DNA from: CAVPGH01 sp046726955
GTDB taxonomy: Bacteria; Acidobacteriota; Vicinamibacteria; Fen-336
Assembly: GCA_046726955.1 (NCBI GenBank)
Contig: JBKPBQ010000608.1
Span: 1-16,845, forward strand
Direction of reading: 5' to 3'
Length of the DNA stretch: 16,845 nt
Under the pieces are notes generated by a model. The model did no database searches. It worked only from the letters and a program-made list of their open reading frames with translations, and was not told the origin of the DNA. This document shows, one piece after another, positions 1 through 8,004 of the stretch; position 1 is the stretch's first letter; every line of letters begins with the position of its first letter. The position numbers and the translations under genes are program-made.

Positions 1-1401
1 CGCCTGGCCTTCCTCCTCGTCCTCCTTCTTCTTCCTGGGCACGAGCGAGGCCACGAGGTCCCGGTTCGCGCGGGCCTCGGCGAAGCCGGGACGACCGGCG
101 AGCGCCTTCTCGTAGGCTCCGAGAGCGAGGTCGAGCTCCCCGAGCTTCGCGTAGGCGTTGCCGAGGTCGTAGTAGGCCTCCGGCGTGTCGACCCGCGCGA
201 AGGCGTCCACCGCGCACGCGTAGTCCTCCGCCCGGTAGCACGCGATGCCCTTCCACATGGGATTGCGGAAGCGCTCCGCCGCCGTCTTGTAGTCGCCTTT
301 CTGGAAGTAGTACCGACCCTGCTGGTCCCGCGTGGCCACGAGGTCGACGACGCGCCAGTCCGACGCGCGCGCCGGCGCGGGGAGGATCGCGCCGAGGACG
401 AGGGCGGAGGCCCAGCGCAGCGAGAAGCCCCGCCGGAACCAGAGCGCGCCCAGGAGCGCCAGGGCGGGCGTGAGGTACCAGCCGAAGTCGCGGTAGCGCG
501 CGCCCGGGTCGTTCTGTACCGCCGACACCATGTGCGTCTGCACCTCGCGCTGGATCCGCGCGACGTCGCGGTCGTCGAGCGTGGCCGTGGCTACGAACGC
601 GCCCGCCGTGCGCGCGAGCGTCTCCAGGCCCTCGCGGTCGAGCTTCGCCACCACGCGCCGGCCCCCCTCCGTCAGGAACCCCTTGCCGTCGCGGACCGGC
701 CCGCCCTCGCTCGTGCCGACGCCGAGCACCACCACCTGCGTGCGGCTCTTCTGCCTCTGCGCGGCAAACGCGGGCGCCTGGGCGCTCGAGATGCCGTCGG
801 TGACGAAGAGGATCGTGCCCGCCACCGGCTCCTTCGCGAGCAGCGACTCGCCGAGCTCGAGGGCCCCCGCCGCGTCCTTCCCCGGCTTCGGCATGAGCCC
901 GGTCGAGAGGGCCTCGAGGTACGTCTCGAGGATCGCGCGATCCTCGGTGAGCGGCAGCACGAGGTGCGCGCTGCCCGCGTAGGCGAGGAGCGCCGTGCTG
1001 GCCCCTTGGCGGAGGGCGAGCAGGTCGCGGACCTTCTGCTTGCCGCGCTCCAGGCGCGAGGGAGACACGTCGATCGCGTCCATCGTCCGCGACAGGTCGA
1101 GCGCGACGACCAGCGGAGCCTTGTCCTGGACGAAGGGCGGGGGCTCGCGCTGCCACGTCGGGCCGGCGACGGCGATCGCGCAGAGCAGGAGGAAGAGCGC
1201 CATCCAGTGCACTGGACGCAGGCGGAACCGGCTCCCCCGTCCCACCACGAGATGGGGCAGGAGGTGCGACGCCACGAGGCCCCGCCACGGCCGCTCGGGA
1301 TCGTCCCGCCAGTGGAAGAGCCACACCACGAGAGCGATGGGCACCACGAGCCACAGCCACTGCGGCCGCAGGAAGTGGAGCTCGGCGAGGGCGGCCGTCA
1401 C
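1..1401 (-). CDS. VWA-domain membrane protein fused to TPR (BatB/BatC-like), partial
   Basis: The frame is open from a GTG at 1401 to the left edge (467 codons), so the C-terminus is missing. The start GTG overlaps the preceding gene's TGA (GTGA, 4 nt), which argues for translational coupling. Membrane segments are visible at about residues 15-30 and 66-82, then a von Willebrand A domain with a MIDAS of the form D102-L-S104-R-T106 and TDG at 201-203. Two more hydrophobic segments follow at about 308-322 and 328-345. After these comes a periplasmic TPR region (about 360-450; the clearest repeat starts near A409-YYDLGNAYAKLG) and the beginning of a charged KKKEDEEE linker. Bat operons usually encode the VWA (BatB) and TPR (BatC) parts separately, so this looks like a fusion. 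MIDAS position 5 is Thr instead of the usual Ser, which should still allow metal binding. A BatD-like gene would be expected beyond the edge. Confidence 0.85.
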   Translation of the reverse strand, partial: MTAALAELHFLRPQWLWLVVPIALVVWLFHWRDDPERPWRGLVASHLLPHLVVGRGSRFRLRPVHWMALFLLLCAIAVAGPTWQREPPPFVQDKAPLVVALDLSRTMDAIDVSPSRLERGKQKVRDLLALRQGASTALLAYAGSAHLVLPLTEDRAILETYLEALSTGLMPKPGKDAAGALELGESLLAKEPVAGTILFVTDGISSAQAPAFAAQRQKSRTQVVVLGVGTSEGGPVRDGKGFLTEGGRRVVAKLDREGLETLARTAGAFVATATLDDRDVARIQREVQTHMVSAVQNDPGARYRDFGWYLTPALALLGALWFRRGFSLRWASALVLGAILPAPARASDWRVVDLVATRDQQGRYYFQKGDYKTAAERFRNPMWKGIACYRAEDYACAVDAFARVDTPEAYYDLGNAYAKLGELDLALGAYEKALAGRPGFAEARANRDLVASLVPRKKKEDEEEGQA

Positions 1402-2441
1402 GCGCGCGCCTCGGCGACGAGCGAAGCCCCCGCCGTCGCCATATAGATGAAGATGAGCAGGACGGCCGCCGCCCCGAGAGGCCACTGGAAGAGCGGACGC
1501 CGCGGCCTGTAGGTGGCGGCCAGGAGGTCCGACTTCTCGATCTCGTCGAGCTTGCGGTAGATCCCCGCGAGCTCCTCGCGGTCGAGGGCCAGGAAGCTCT
1601 CGCCCCCCGTGGCCTCCGCGATCCCCTTGAGCGTGCCCGTGTCCACGAGGTCGGCGCCCTTGGTCGCGGGGTCGCCGATCCCCACCGTGTGGACGGTGAT
1701 CCCGTGGCCGTGTGCAATCTCCGCGGCCTTGGCCGGGGTGACGCGGCTGCCCGTGTCGTTGCCGTCGGTCAGGAGGATCACGACCTTCTGCTTCGCCTTG
1801 CTCTCGTCGAAGAGCTTGATCGCGAGGCCGACCGCGTCGCCGAGCATCGTGCGCTGCCCCGCGATCCCCACCTTGACCTCACCGAGGAGGTCCAGGACGA
1901 GGTCGTGGTCGAGCGTGAAAGGCGCCTGGAGGTAGGGGGCGTCGGCGAAGACGACGAGAGCGATGCGGTCTCCCTTGCGGCGGGCGATGAAGTCGCGGAG
2001 CACGAGCTTGAGCGCGTCGAGCCTCTCGATCTTCCGGCCCTGGGGATCGGAGAAGTCCGTCGTGCCCATGGAGCCGGAGATGTCCACGGCGAGCAGCAGG
2101 TCGCGCGCCGACTCCTTCTTCTGGACGGGCGGCTCCACCAGCTCGGGCCGCGCCGCCGCCGCCACGAGAAGCAGGAACACGAGGGGAGCGACCACCCGCT
2201 CGAGAACGCCCTTCTCGCGAACGACCGCCCCCGCTTGGGGCCGTTGGCCGAGCCCGGCCGCCACCTGAGCGAAGAAGGGAACGCGCAGCGCCGCGCGACG
2301 CTCCTTGTAGACGGGAAGGAGCGCGTACACCACGACGGGCACGAGGAGGAAGAAGAAGGCCCAGGGCGCGGCCAGCTCGATCGTCGAGTCGCCGAGGGGG
2401 ACGGAGAGTGCGCGCGCGGCGCGCGTGAGCAGCTCGCTCAT
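1398..2441 (-). CDS. batA: BatA-like VWA-domain membrane protein
   Basis: This encodes 347 residues. A hydrophobic segment lies at about 26-44, a second at about 84-98, then a VWA domain of about 115-300 with a canonical MIDAS (D120-I-S-G-S124, T199, TDG at 225-227). A C-terminal membrane segment follows at about 321-338. This arrangement, two N-terminal helices, VWA and a C-terminal helix, is that of BatA/aerotolerance-type proteins. Such proteins act with MoxR ATPases, and the intact MIDAS predicts divalent-metal-dependent protein binding. The open frame extends upstream to 2813, but that part is the shadow of the DUF4381 gene. The ATG at 2441 overlaps the upstream TGA by 4 nt (ATGA), which fixes the start. 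Residues 65-80 form a hydrophilic loop between the first two helices. The gene symbol rests on architecture and context, not on an alignment. Confidence 0.9.
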   Translation of the reverse strand: MSELLTRAARALSVPLGDSTIELAAPWAFFFLLVPVVVYALLPVYKERRAALRVPFFAQVAAGLGQRPQAGAVVREKGVLERVVAPLVFLLLVAAAARPELVEPPVQKKESARDLLLAVDISGSMGTTDFSDPQGRKIERLDALKLVLRDFIARRKGDRIALVVFADAPYLQAPFTLDHDLVLDLLGEVKVGIAGQRTMLGDAVGLAIKLFDESKAKQKVVILLTDGNDTGSRVTPAKAAEIAHGHGITVHTVGIGDPATKGADLVDTGTLKGIAEATGGESFLALDREELAGIYRKLDEIEKSDLLAATYRPRRPLFQWPLGAAAVLLIFIYMATAGASLVAEARA

Positions 2442-2950
2442 GCGTGGTGGCGCTCCAGCCACTCGCGCGAGAGGCGGACGAGAGCGTCGAGCTCCGCGCG
2501 GGGGACGCTCGCGACGTAGGTCGCGGTTCCGTAGGCGAGGCGGGGCAGGATGCGGCCCGGCCCCTTCGAGAACGCGTCCCCGCCGTACATCCGGTCGAGC
2601 TGGGCGAGCCACGCGGGGCCGGTGAGGTCCGCGACCGCGGCCCGGGGCTCGACGTGCAGGGCCACGCGCTTGAGCAGCTCCGGCAGCCGCGCCGCCACCT
2701 CGTACCGTCCGCCCTTGTGCTCGAGCACGTCCACGAGGCGGTCGAGCTCGGCCAGCGCCTGCCGCCGGTACAGGTTCGCCGCGCGCTGGCGACGGTAGCG
2801 CAGCACGTCCCACACGACGATCGCGATCGCGACCGCCGCGATGAGGTACCAGCCGGGAGCGGGCGGGAAGAAGCCCGCGGGCGGCGCGAGCACGATGTCG
2901 CGGAGGCTCTCCAGCGCAGTCAGTGGTGTCGCCTGGGGCACGGGAGCCAT
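2438..2950 (-). CDS. DUF4381-domain membrane protein
   Basis: This encodes 170 residues. Near the N-terminus is the signature typical of DUF4381, LRDIVLAPPAGFFPPAPGWY at about 16-35, which runs into a transmembrane helix at about 34-50. A basic juxtamembrane stretch (RYRRQR) and a helical cytoplasmic domain containing WLAQLDRMY (about 114-122) follow. DUF4381 proteins are a standard member of MoxR-DUF58-VWA operons, usually between the DUF58 and VWA genes, exactly as here. The biochemical role is unknown; a membrane adaptor for the VWA proteins is a reasonable inference. The ATG at 2950 lies 4 nt after the DUF58 stop, and the 3' end overlaps the BatA-like start by 4 nt. Confidence 0.85.
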   Translation of the reverse strand: MAPVPQATPLTALESLRDIVLAPPAGFFPPAPGWYLIAAVAIAIVVWDVLRYRRQRAANLYRRQALAELDRLVDVLEHKGGRYEVAARLPELLKRVALHVEPRAAVADLTGPAWLAQLDRMYGGDAFSKGPGRILPRLAYGTATYVASVPRAELDALVRLSREWLERHHA

Positions 2951-2954
2951 GGCT

Positions 2955-3911
2955 TCACGCCCTCCGCGGCTGGGCGGCGGCGCCCAGGGCCCGGCTCAGC
3001 TGCGCGGTCACGTCCTCCGCCGTGGACAGGGGGAGCACCGGAACCCCGAGCTCGCGCGTCCAGGACAGGACGGGGCGGATGCGCTCGCTCACGAAGGAGA
3101 CGAGCGCCGGCCTCTCGCCGGAGCGGCCAACGTCCACCTGCACCTGCAGCTCGCCCCCCGTCACCACAAGGCGGCCCGTGTCCGGCACGTCGCGCGAGGA
3201 CGGGTCGAGGACGAGCAGGACGATCAGGTCGTTGTGCTGGGAGAGCTCCGTGACGAGCCGCTTCGTGTCGGCGTCGGTCCCGTCGAAGTCGCTCGCCACC
3301 ACCACGACGTGGTCGTGGTCCACGATGCGGCGCGCGCGCTCCAGCGCCTCGTTCAGCATCGTGGGGGCCGGCGGCCGCGGGCTGTCCGCGCGCAGCGCGC
3401 GGTTCTTGGCCACGATGGCCTCGAGGATGCGCAGGACCTGCCGCCGGCTCCGCTGCGGCCGCAGCGCCACCAGGTCCGTGTCGTCGAAGACGACCGCCCC
3501 CACGCGGTCGCCGGCGCGGACGACGCGCCAGGCGGCGAGCGCCGCCGCCTCCGCCGCGGTGACGGACTTCAGGTTCAACCGCGTGCCGTAGAACATGGCG
3601 AGGCGCTGGTCCACGACGACGAGCGCGGGCCGGTCGTGCTCCTCGTTGTAGACGCGAGTGTGGGCCTGGCCGGTGCGGGCGGTCACCCGCCAGTCGATGG
3701 TGCGGACGTCGTCTCCCGGCACGTAGGCCCGCACCTCTTCGAAGTCGAGCCCGCGCCCCCGCACGCGCGAGGCGTGGAGGCCCGAGAGCAGGCTCCGCAC
3801 GGGCTGCCGCGAGCGGAACGTGAATCCCCGCGCGCGGTGCTGGAGCTTCACGAGGTCGTCGAGGCTCGTGTAGACGCCGGGGGCGGCACGCCCCGGGGCG
3901 GCGGACGTCAC
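2955..3911 (-). CDS. DUF58-domain protein
   Basis: This encodes 318 residues from a GTG at 3911 that overlaps the upstream lipoprotein stop (GTGA). The frame stays open upstream to 4211, but those residues are the shadow of the lipoprotein gene. The DUF58 hallmark is clear at about residues 47-80: H-x-S-R-x-R-G-x-G-x-D-F-E-E-V-R-x-Y-x-P-G-D-D-x-R-x-I-D-W-R. It is followed by the ALVVVD and VVVVASDFDG strands expected of the VWA-like fold these proteins adopt. DUF58 proteins are nearly always encoded next to moxR and are thought to work with it in assembling or remodelling envelope or enzyme complexes, though the mechanism is unsettled. No N-terminal membrane helices are visible. Many DUF58 proteins have them, so this one is probably the short cytosolic form. 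Confidence 0.92.
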   Translation of the reverse strand: MTSAAPGRAAPGVYTSLDDLVKLQHRARGFTFRSRQPVRSLLSGLHASRVRGRGLDFEEVRAYVPGDDVRTIDWRVTARTGQAHTRVYNEEHDRPALVVVDQRLAMFYGTRLNLKSVTAAEAAALAAWRVVRAGDRVGAVVFDDTDLVALRPQRSRRQVLRILEAIVAKNRALRADSPRPPAPTMLNEALERARRIVDHDHVVVVASDFDGTDADTKRLVTELSQHNDLIVLLVLDPSSRDVPDTGRLVVTGGELQVQVDVGRSGERPALVSFVSERIRPVLSWTRELGVPVLPLSTAEDVTAQLSRALGAAAQPRRA

Positions 3912-4351
3912 GGCGCTTCGCCCCCGCCTTTCTCGAGCCGGTAGAACGCGACGTCGAAGTCCTGGTTCATGGCGAGCTGGTGGTAGACGCCGGAGAGCCC
4001 GTCGCTCGCCGGGTCGTAGGTCAGCTCGTAGTAGCTGCCGGGGTAGAGGCGGTCGCGCATCTCGACGACGAGCGTGAGCCTCCCGTCCGCCTCCTTCCAC
4101 TCGGCGCGGGCCACGTGGATCGGATCGGGGTTGAGGTAGCGGGCCGCGAGCTTTCCATCCGAGGCGACACCGTCCACGGCGATCGTGTAGTTCGAGTCGG
4201 CGCGCTTCCACCGGCCGGCGAGCCGCTGGGGATCGGGTGCCATGGCCGCAGGCACGGCGCTCGCGGCGGGCGCCGGAGGCGCGTCTCCCGACGCCTTGCA
4301 GCCGGCGAGCACCACGAGGAGGAGAAAGGCCCGGAAGTACGCCGCGTCCAT
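3908..4351 (-). CDS. Small lipoprotein of unknown function inside the MoxR operon
   Basis: This encodes 147 residues. The N-terminus is a lipoprotein signal: MDAAYFRAFLLLVVLAGC, with lipobox L-A-G-C18, followed by an Ala/Pro-rich spacer to about residue 40. The remainder (about 43-147) looks like one small beta-rich domain (LAGRWKR..., GVYHQLAMNQDFDVAFYRLEK). It resembles small secreted barrel-like lipoproteins, but I do not recognise a named family. It starts 1 nt after the moxR stop and its TGA overlaps the DUF58 GTG, so it is firmly embedded in the operon and probably co-translated. An envelope partner or a substrate/sensor for the MoxR-VWA machine is an inference from position only. Confidence 0.8.
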   Translation of the reverse strand: MDAAYFRAFLLLVVLAGCKASGDAPPAPAASAVPAAMAPDPQRLAGRWKRADSNYTIAVDGVASDGKLAARYLNPDPIHVARAEWKEADGRLTLVVEMRDRLYPGSYYELTYDPASDGLSGVYHQLAMNQDFDVAFYRLEKGGGEAP

Positions 4352-4352
4352 C

Positions 4353-5333
<981 letters not shown>

Positions 5334-5340
5334 GGAGTCC

Positions 5341-6348
5341 CTACTTGTCGTACGGGTAGACCCGGTTCCACTCCTTCTTCATGTCCACGACGGTCCAGCC
5401 CTTGGCCAGAGCCTCGTCCCAGGCCTTGTCCAGCTTGCCGACATGCGACTCGCGATCGTAGGCCCACTCGCGATCGGCGTCCGTGTGGTGGACGATCCCC
5501 ACGAACCGCCGGCCGTCTCCCGCGGCGGTCCACTGCAGCATCTGCTCGTCACCGTCCGAGTTCCCGAAGGCGAACACGGGACGCCGGCCGATGAAGCGGT
5601 TGATACCCGACGGCTTTCCCGGCCCATCGTCGATGAACTCGACCTTCGCCTCTTTCATGAGCACCGGCCCTTCGGGCCGCATGACATAGAGCGTCTCCCC
5701 GCTGCTCCCCACCACCTGCTCGGGCGGAATGCCGTAGGCCTTCTCCGCCCACGGCCGCATGAACTCGACTCCGCCCCCGGAGACGATGAACGTCTTGAAG
5801 CCCTGGGCGCGCAGGTAGGCGAGCAGCTCGATCATGGGCTGGAAGACCATCTCCGTGTAGAGATGGCCGGACCGGGGATGCTTCGCGGTCCTCGTCCATT
5901 CCGCGACGGTCTTCGCGAACTGGTCGGTCGTCATCCCGGCGTGCGTCGCGGCCACGATCTCGAGGATCGCCTTCTCTCCCTGCCCGAGCGCGCCCTGCAC
6001 GTCGCCGGCGAGGAGCGTCTTGAACGGCTCCTTCTCCTTCCAATCCGGGTGCTGCCCGGCCACGGCCTTCACGCGGTCGAGGGCGAAGGCGAGCTGGAAG
6101 TACATCGGCTGCTCGGACCAGAGCGTCCCGTCGTTGTCGAAGACGGCGATGCGCTCGGCGGGCGGGATGAAGTCTCGGCTGCCTTCCTTCGTCACTTCGC
6201 CCACGAACTTCCGTATCGCCTGCTTCGAGGGCCCGTCTCTCCAGGAGGGAAGGGGATCCGTCTGCGTCTGCGTCTGCGCGGCGCCGGCGGACAACAGAAG
6301 AGCCGCGACTGCGAGTCCGCACGACGAGCGACGACCCAGCACGCCCAT
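5341..6348 (-). CDS. Exported HAD-superfamily phosphatase
   Basis: This encodes 335 residues. A signal peptide is visible (GRRSSCGLAVAALLLSAGAA, probable cleavage near residue 24), and the short Thr-Gln repeat after it comes from three copies of a 6-bp unit at 6261-6278. The HAD motifs are intact: motif I D71-N-D73-G-T, motif II S190 in IVSGGG, motif III lysine at about K245, and motif IV GNSDGD (262-267). The motif I DxD with a downstream GNSDGD resembles phosphoserine-phosphatase-like HADs, so a periplasmic phosphomonoesterase is likely; the substrate is unknown. It is the first gene of the MoxR operon, ending 7 nt before moxR. A secreted phosphatase is not a usual member of MoxR-Bat operons. 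The ATG at 6348 has GGAAAGG about 5 nt upstream. Confidence 0.85.
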   Translation of the reverse strand: MGVLGRRSSCGLAVAALLLSAGAAQTQTQTDPLPSWRDGPSKQAIRKFVGEVTKEGSRDFIPPAERIAVFDNDGTLWSEQPMYFQLAFALDRVKAVAGQHPDWKEKEPFKTLLAGDVQGALGQGEKAILEIVAATHAGMTTDQFAKTVAEWTRTAKHPRSGHLYTEMVFQPMIELLAYLRAQGFKTFIVSGGGVEFMRPWAEKAYGIPPEQVVGSSGETLYVMRPEGPVLMKEAKVEFIDDGPGKPSGINRFIGRRPVFAFGNSDGDEQMLQWTAAGDGRRFVGIVHHTDADREWAYDRESHVGKLDKAWDEALAKGWTVVDMKKEWNRVYPYDK

Positions 6349-6384
6349 GGAGGCCTTTCCGTCCCTATCTCGCCCTATGTCCGG

Positions 6385-6390
6385 ATTCTA
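6385..6390 (-). promoter_or_regulatory. Possible -10 element for the HAD-MoxR operon
   Basis: TAGAAT on the minus strand, 36 nt upstream of the HAD ATG, matches TATAAT at 5 of 6 positions. There is no convincing -35 at 17 nt, where the bases read ATACCG. Two ATAGGG copies lie between it and the start codon. This is the best sigma-70-type candidate for the operon but is weak on its own. Confidence 0.25.
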
Positions 6391-6391
6391 T

Positions 6392-6407
6392 CCGCCCTTC
6401 CGGGCGG
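6392..6407. repeat. Perfect inverted repeat in the divergent control region
   Basis: CCGCCC-TTCC-GGGCGG is a 6-bp stem with a 4-nt loop, midway between the HAD operon start and the pyrophosphatase promoter. It lies directly upstream of the candidate -10 of the minus-strand operon and about 60-75 bp upstream of the predicted sigma-54 start on the plus strand. It could therefore be an operator or activator site. GC-rich dyads are common in such DNA, so this is only a candidate. Confidence 0.4.
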
Positions 6408-6442
6408 CGGTATAGGCCTTTGGGGGAATAGGGTTCTGGCCG

Positions 6443-6458
6443 CGGCACGGCGCTTGCA
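6443..6458 (+). promoter_or_regulatory. Sigma-54 (RpoN) promoter for pyrophosphatase-CHAD
   Basis: CGGCACGGCGCTTGCA matches the sigma-54 consensus TGGCACG-N4-TTGCW at all but the first base. The invariant GG (6444-6445) and GC (6456-6457) are separated by exactly 10 nt. Transcription would start near 6468, giving a leader of about 25 nt with a GAGGGCGAG ribosome-binding region before the ATG at 6494. This start would exclude the alternative TTG start at 6467. Sigma-54 promoters need an enhancer-binding activator; none is encoded in the window. Confidence 0.7.
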
Positions 6459-6493
6459 CTTCCGCCTTGGGAGTCGAGAGGCGAGGGCGAGCC

Positions 6494-7045
6494 ATGAGCA
6501 CGAGCGAAAAGGGCGGCGGCCTCGGGGCCCTCGGTCCGCGGGCGGGCGAGTCCGGTCTGTTCCACGTCGTCGTCGAGACGCCGGCCGGCAGCCGCAACAA
6601 GTTCAAGTACGACGAGGAGCGGGGCGTCTTCCTTCTGCACAAGATGCTCCCGATGGGAGCGGCCTTCCCCTTCGACTTCGGTTTCATTCCCGGGACCCGC
6701 GCCGAGGACGGCGACCCTCTCGACGTGATGGTGATCGGCGAGGAGCCCACGTTCACGGGCTGCCTGCTCACGGTGCGGCTTCTCGGGACGATCGAAGCCA
6801 CCCAGAAGGAGCGCGGCCAGACGATCCGCAACGACCGGCTGATCGGCACGGTGGAGACGGCGAAGATCCGCCCCACCGCGCATTCGATCGACGACCTGCC
6901 CGCGAAGGTGCTCGACCAGATCGAGCACTTCTTCGTCGCCTACAACCGTTACGAGGGACGGGAGTTCGTGCCCACGCGGCGGAGCGGGGCCGCGGCGGCG
7001 GAAGAGCGGGTCGAGGAAGCGATCCGCGAGAACGGCCGCCGGTGA
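6494..7045 (+). CDS. ppa: Inorganic pyrophosphatase (family I)
   Basis: This encodes 183 residues and hydrolyses pyrophosphate to two phosphates in the cytosol. The family I signature is intact at D72-G-D74-P-L-D77-V. The expected upstream elements are also present: NKFKYDEERGVF (substrate and metal contacts), FPFDFGFIPGT before the signature, and IRPTAHSIDDLP after it. The length is normal for bacterial family I enzymes, with a short extra Gly/Ala-rich N-terminus. The ATG at 6494 is preferred over the in-frame TTG at 6467 because it has a purine-rich ribosome-binding region and follows the predicted transcription start. Its TGA overlaps the CHAD gene's GTG (GTGA), so the two are translationally coupled. 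Confidence 0.92.
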   Translation: MSTSEKGGGLGALGPRAGESGLFHVVVETPAGSRNKFKYDEERGVFLLHKMLPMGAAFPFDFGFIPGTRAEDGDPLDVMVIGEEPTFTGCLLTVRLLGTIEATQKERGQTIRNDRLIGTVETAKIRPTAHSIDDLPAKVLDQIEHFFVAYNRYEGREFVPTRRSGAAAAEERVEEAIRENGRR

Positions 7046-7944
7046 ACCGACAGATCCGGCGGGACGAGCCGGGAACCGAAAGCGTCCGGCGGATCGTCCG
7101 CACCGAGGCTAAGAAGGCCCTCGACGAGCTGCCCTCGGGCGGCCAGCCGAAGGACGTCGCGGTGCACGACGCGCGCAAGCGGATCAAGCGCGCGCGGGCG
7201 GCGCTGCGGCTCGTCCGGAAACCCCTCGGCGGGCGGCAGTATCGGCACGAGAACGACGAGCTCCGCGACGCGGCGCGACCCCTGGGCGCCGTGCGCGACG
7301 CGAAGATCCTGGTCGAGGCCTTCGATCGTCTCTTCGGCACCGCTTCCCGTCGGAACGGCCAGCCCCTCGCCCGTGTTCGCGACGCCCTCGTCCGTCATCA
7401 GCTCCGGACGCGCCGTCGGTTCTTTGTGGGCAAGAAGCCTCTCGAGCCCACGCGCAGTGCCCTGCAGTCGGTTCGGCGCCGCGCGAGCGCGTGGCCCCTC
7501 GGGCACCGCAGCTGGGCCGCGCTCGGCGCCGGCGTCGATCGGGTCTACCGAGCGGGACGCGCGCAGCTCGCCGAGGCCAGGCGCCGGCCGAGCGACGACA
7601 ACCTGCACGAGCTGCGCAAGCAGGCCAAGTACCTGTTCCAGGAGCTCGAGATCCTGGAGCCCATCGACCCCCGAACGATCACGCCGCTGGTGCGGCGCGC
7701 CCACGTGCTCAGCGATCGCCTCGGCGAGGACCACGATCTGGCGGTGCTGAGGGAGAGAGTGTCCCGCTCGAACGGCCAGGTTCCGCGATCGGCGGTCCGC
7801 TCCGTCGCCCGGCAGATCGGCGAGGCGCGGCGAGAGCTGCGCCAGAGGGCCCTCGCGCTCGCCGAGCGGGTCTACGCCGAAAAGCCGCGAGATCTCGCGG
7901 GACGACTCGAGACGAGATGGCGGAGCTGGCGGAGGAAAGAGTAG
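7042..7944 (+). CDS. CHAD-domain protein (polyphosphate-binding)
   Basis: This encodes 300 residues, with a GTG start overlapping the pyrophosphatase stop by 4 nt. CHAD proteins are two bundles of helices with conserved basic and histidine residues that bind inorganic polyphosphate. Both halves show the motif here: VH42-D-A-R-K-R-I-K-R-A-R-A in the first, and LH189-E-L-R-K-Q-A-K-Y-L-F plus LGEDHDLAVL (227-236) in the second. The protein is highly basic throughout and has no signal peptide or membrane segment, so it should be cytosolic and may sit on polyphosphate granules. CHAD can be fused to a CYTH triphosphatase domain, but here it stands alone beside pyrophosphatase. A frame without stops continues far upstream, but only this part has CHAD character. 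Confidence 0.88.
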   Translation: MNRQIRRDEPGTESVRRIVRTEAKKALDELPSGGQPKDVAVHDARKRIKRARAALRLVRKPLGGRQYRHENDELRDAARPLGAVRDAKILVEAFDRLFGTASRRNGQPLARVRDALVRHQLRTRRRFFVGKKPLEPTRSALQSVRRRASAWPLGHRSWAALGAGVDRVYRAGRAQLAEARRRPSDDNLHELRKQAKYLFQELEILEPIDPRTITPLVRRAHVLSDRLGEDHDLAVLRERVSRSNGQVPRSAVRSVARQIGEARRELRQRALALAERVYAEKPRDLAGRLETRWRSWRRKE

Positions 7945-7963
7945 CCTAGGGCCGGAGAGAGTA

Positions 7964-7999
7964 CGGCGTCGCGAGGTGCCGCTGCGCCAGGCGACGCCG
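7964..7999 (+). repeat. Strong hairpin between the CHAD gene and the histidine kinase start
   Basis: CGGCGTCGC (7964-7972) pairs perfectly with GCGACGCCG (7991-7999). Inside it, GGTGC (7975-7979) pairs with GCGCC (7984-7988) around a CGCT loop, separated by a 2x2 mismatch. The structure ends 5 nt before the kinase ATG at 8005, occupies the space where a ribosome-binding site would be, and has no T-run after it. It looks more like a translation-control or RNA-processing element than an intrinsic terminator. Confidence 0.55.
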
Positions 8000-8004
8000 G
8001 ATCG

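Noticed and set aside
7954..7967. GG-N10-GC as a sigma-54 promoter for the hybrid kinase
   Set aside because: Only the invariant dinucleotides match; the flanking bases (GGAGA and ACGGC) do not fit GGCAC and TTGCA.
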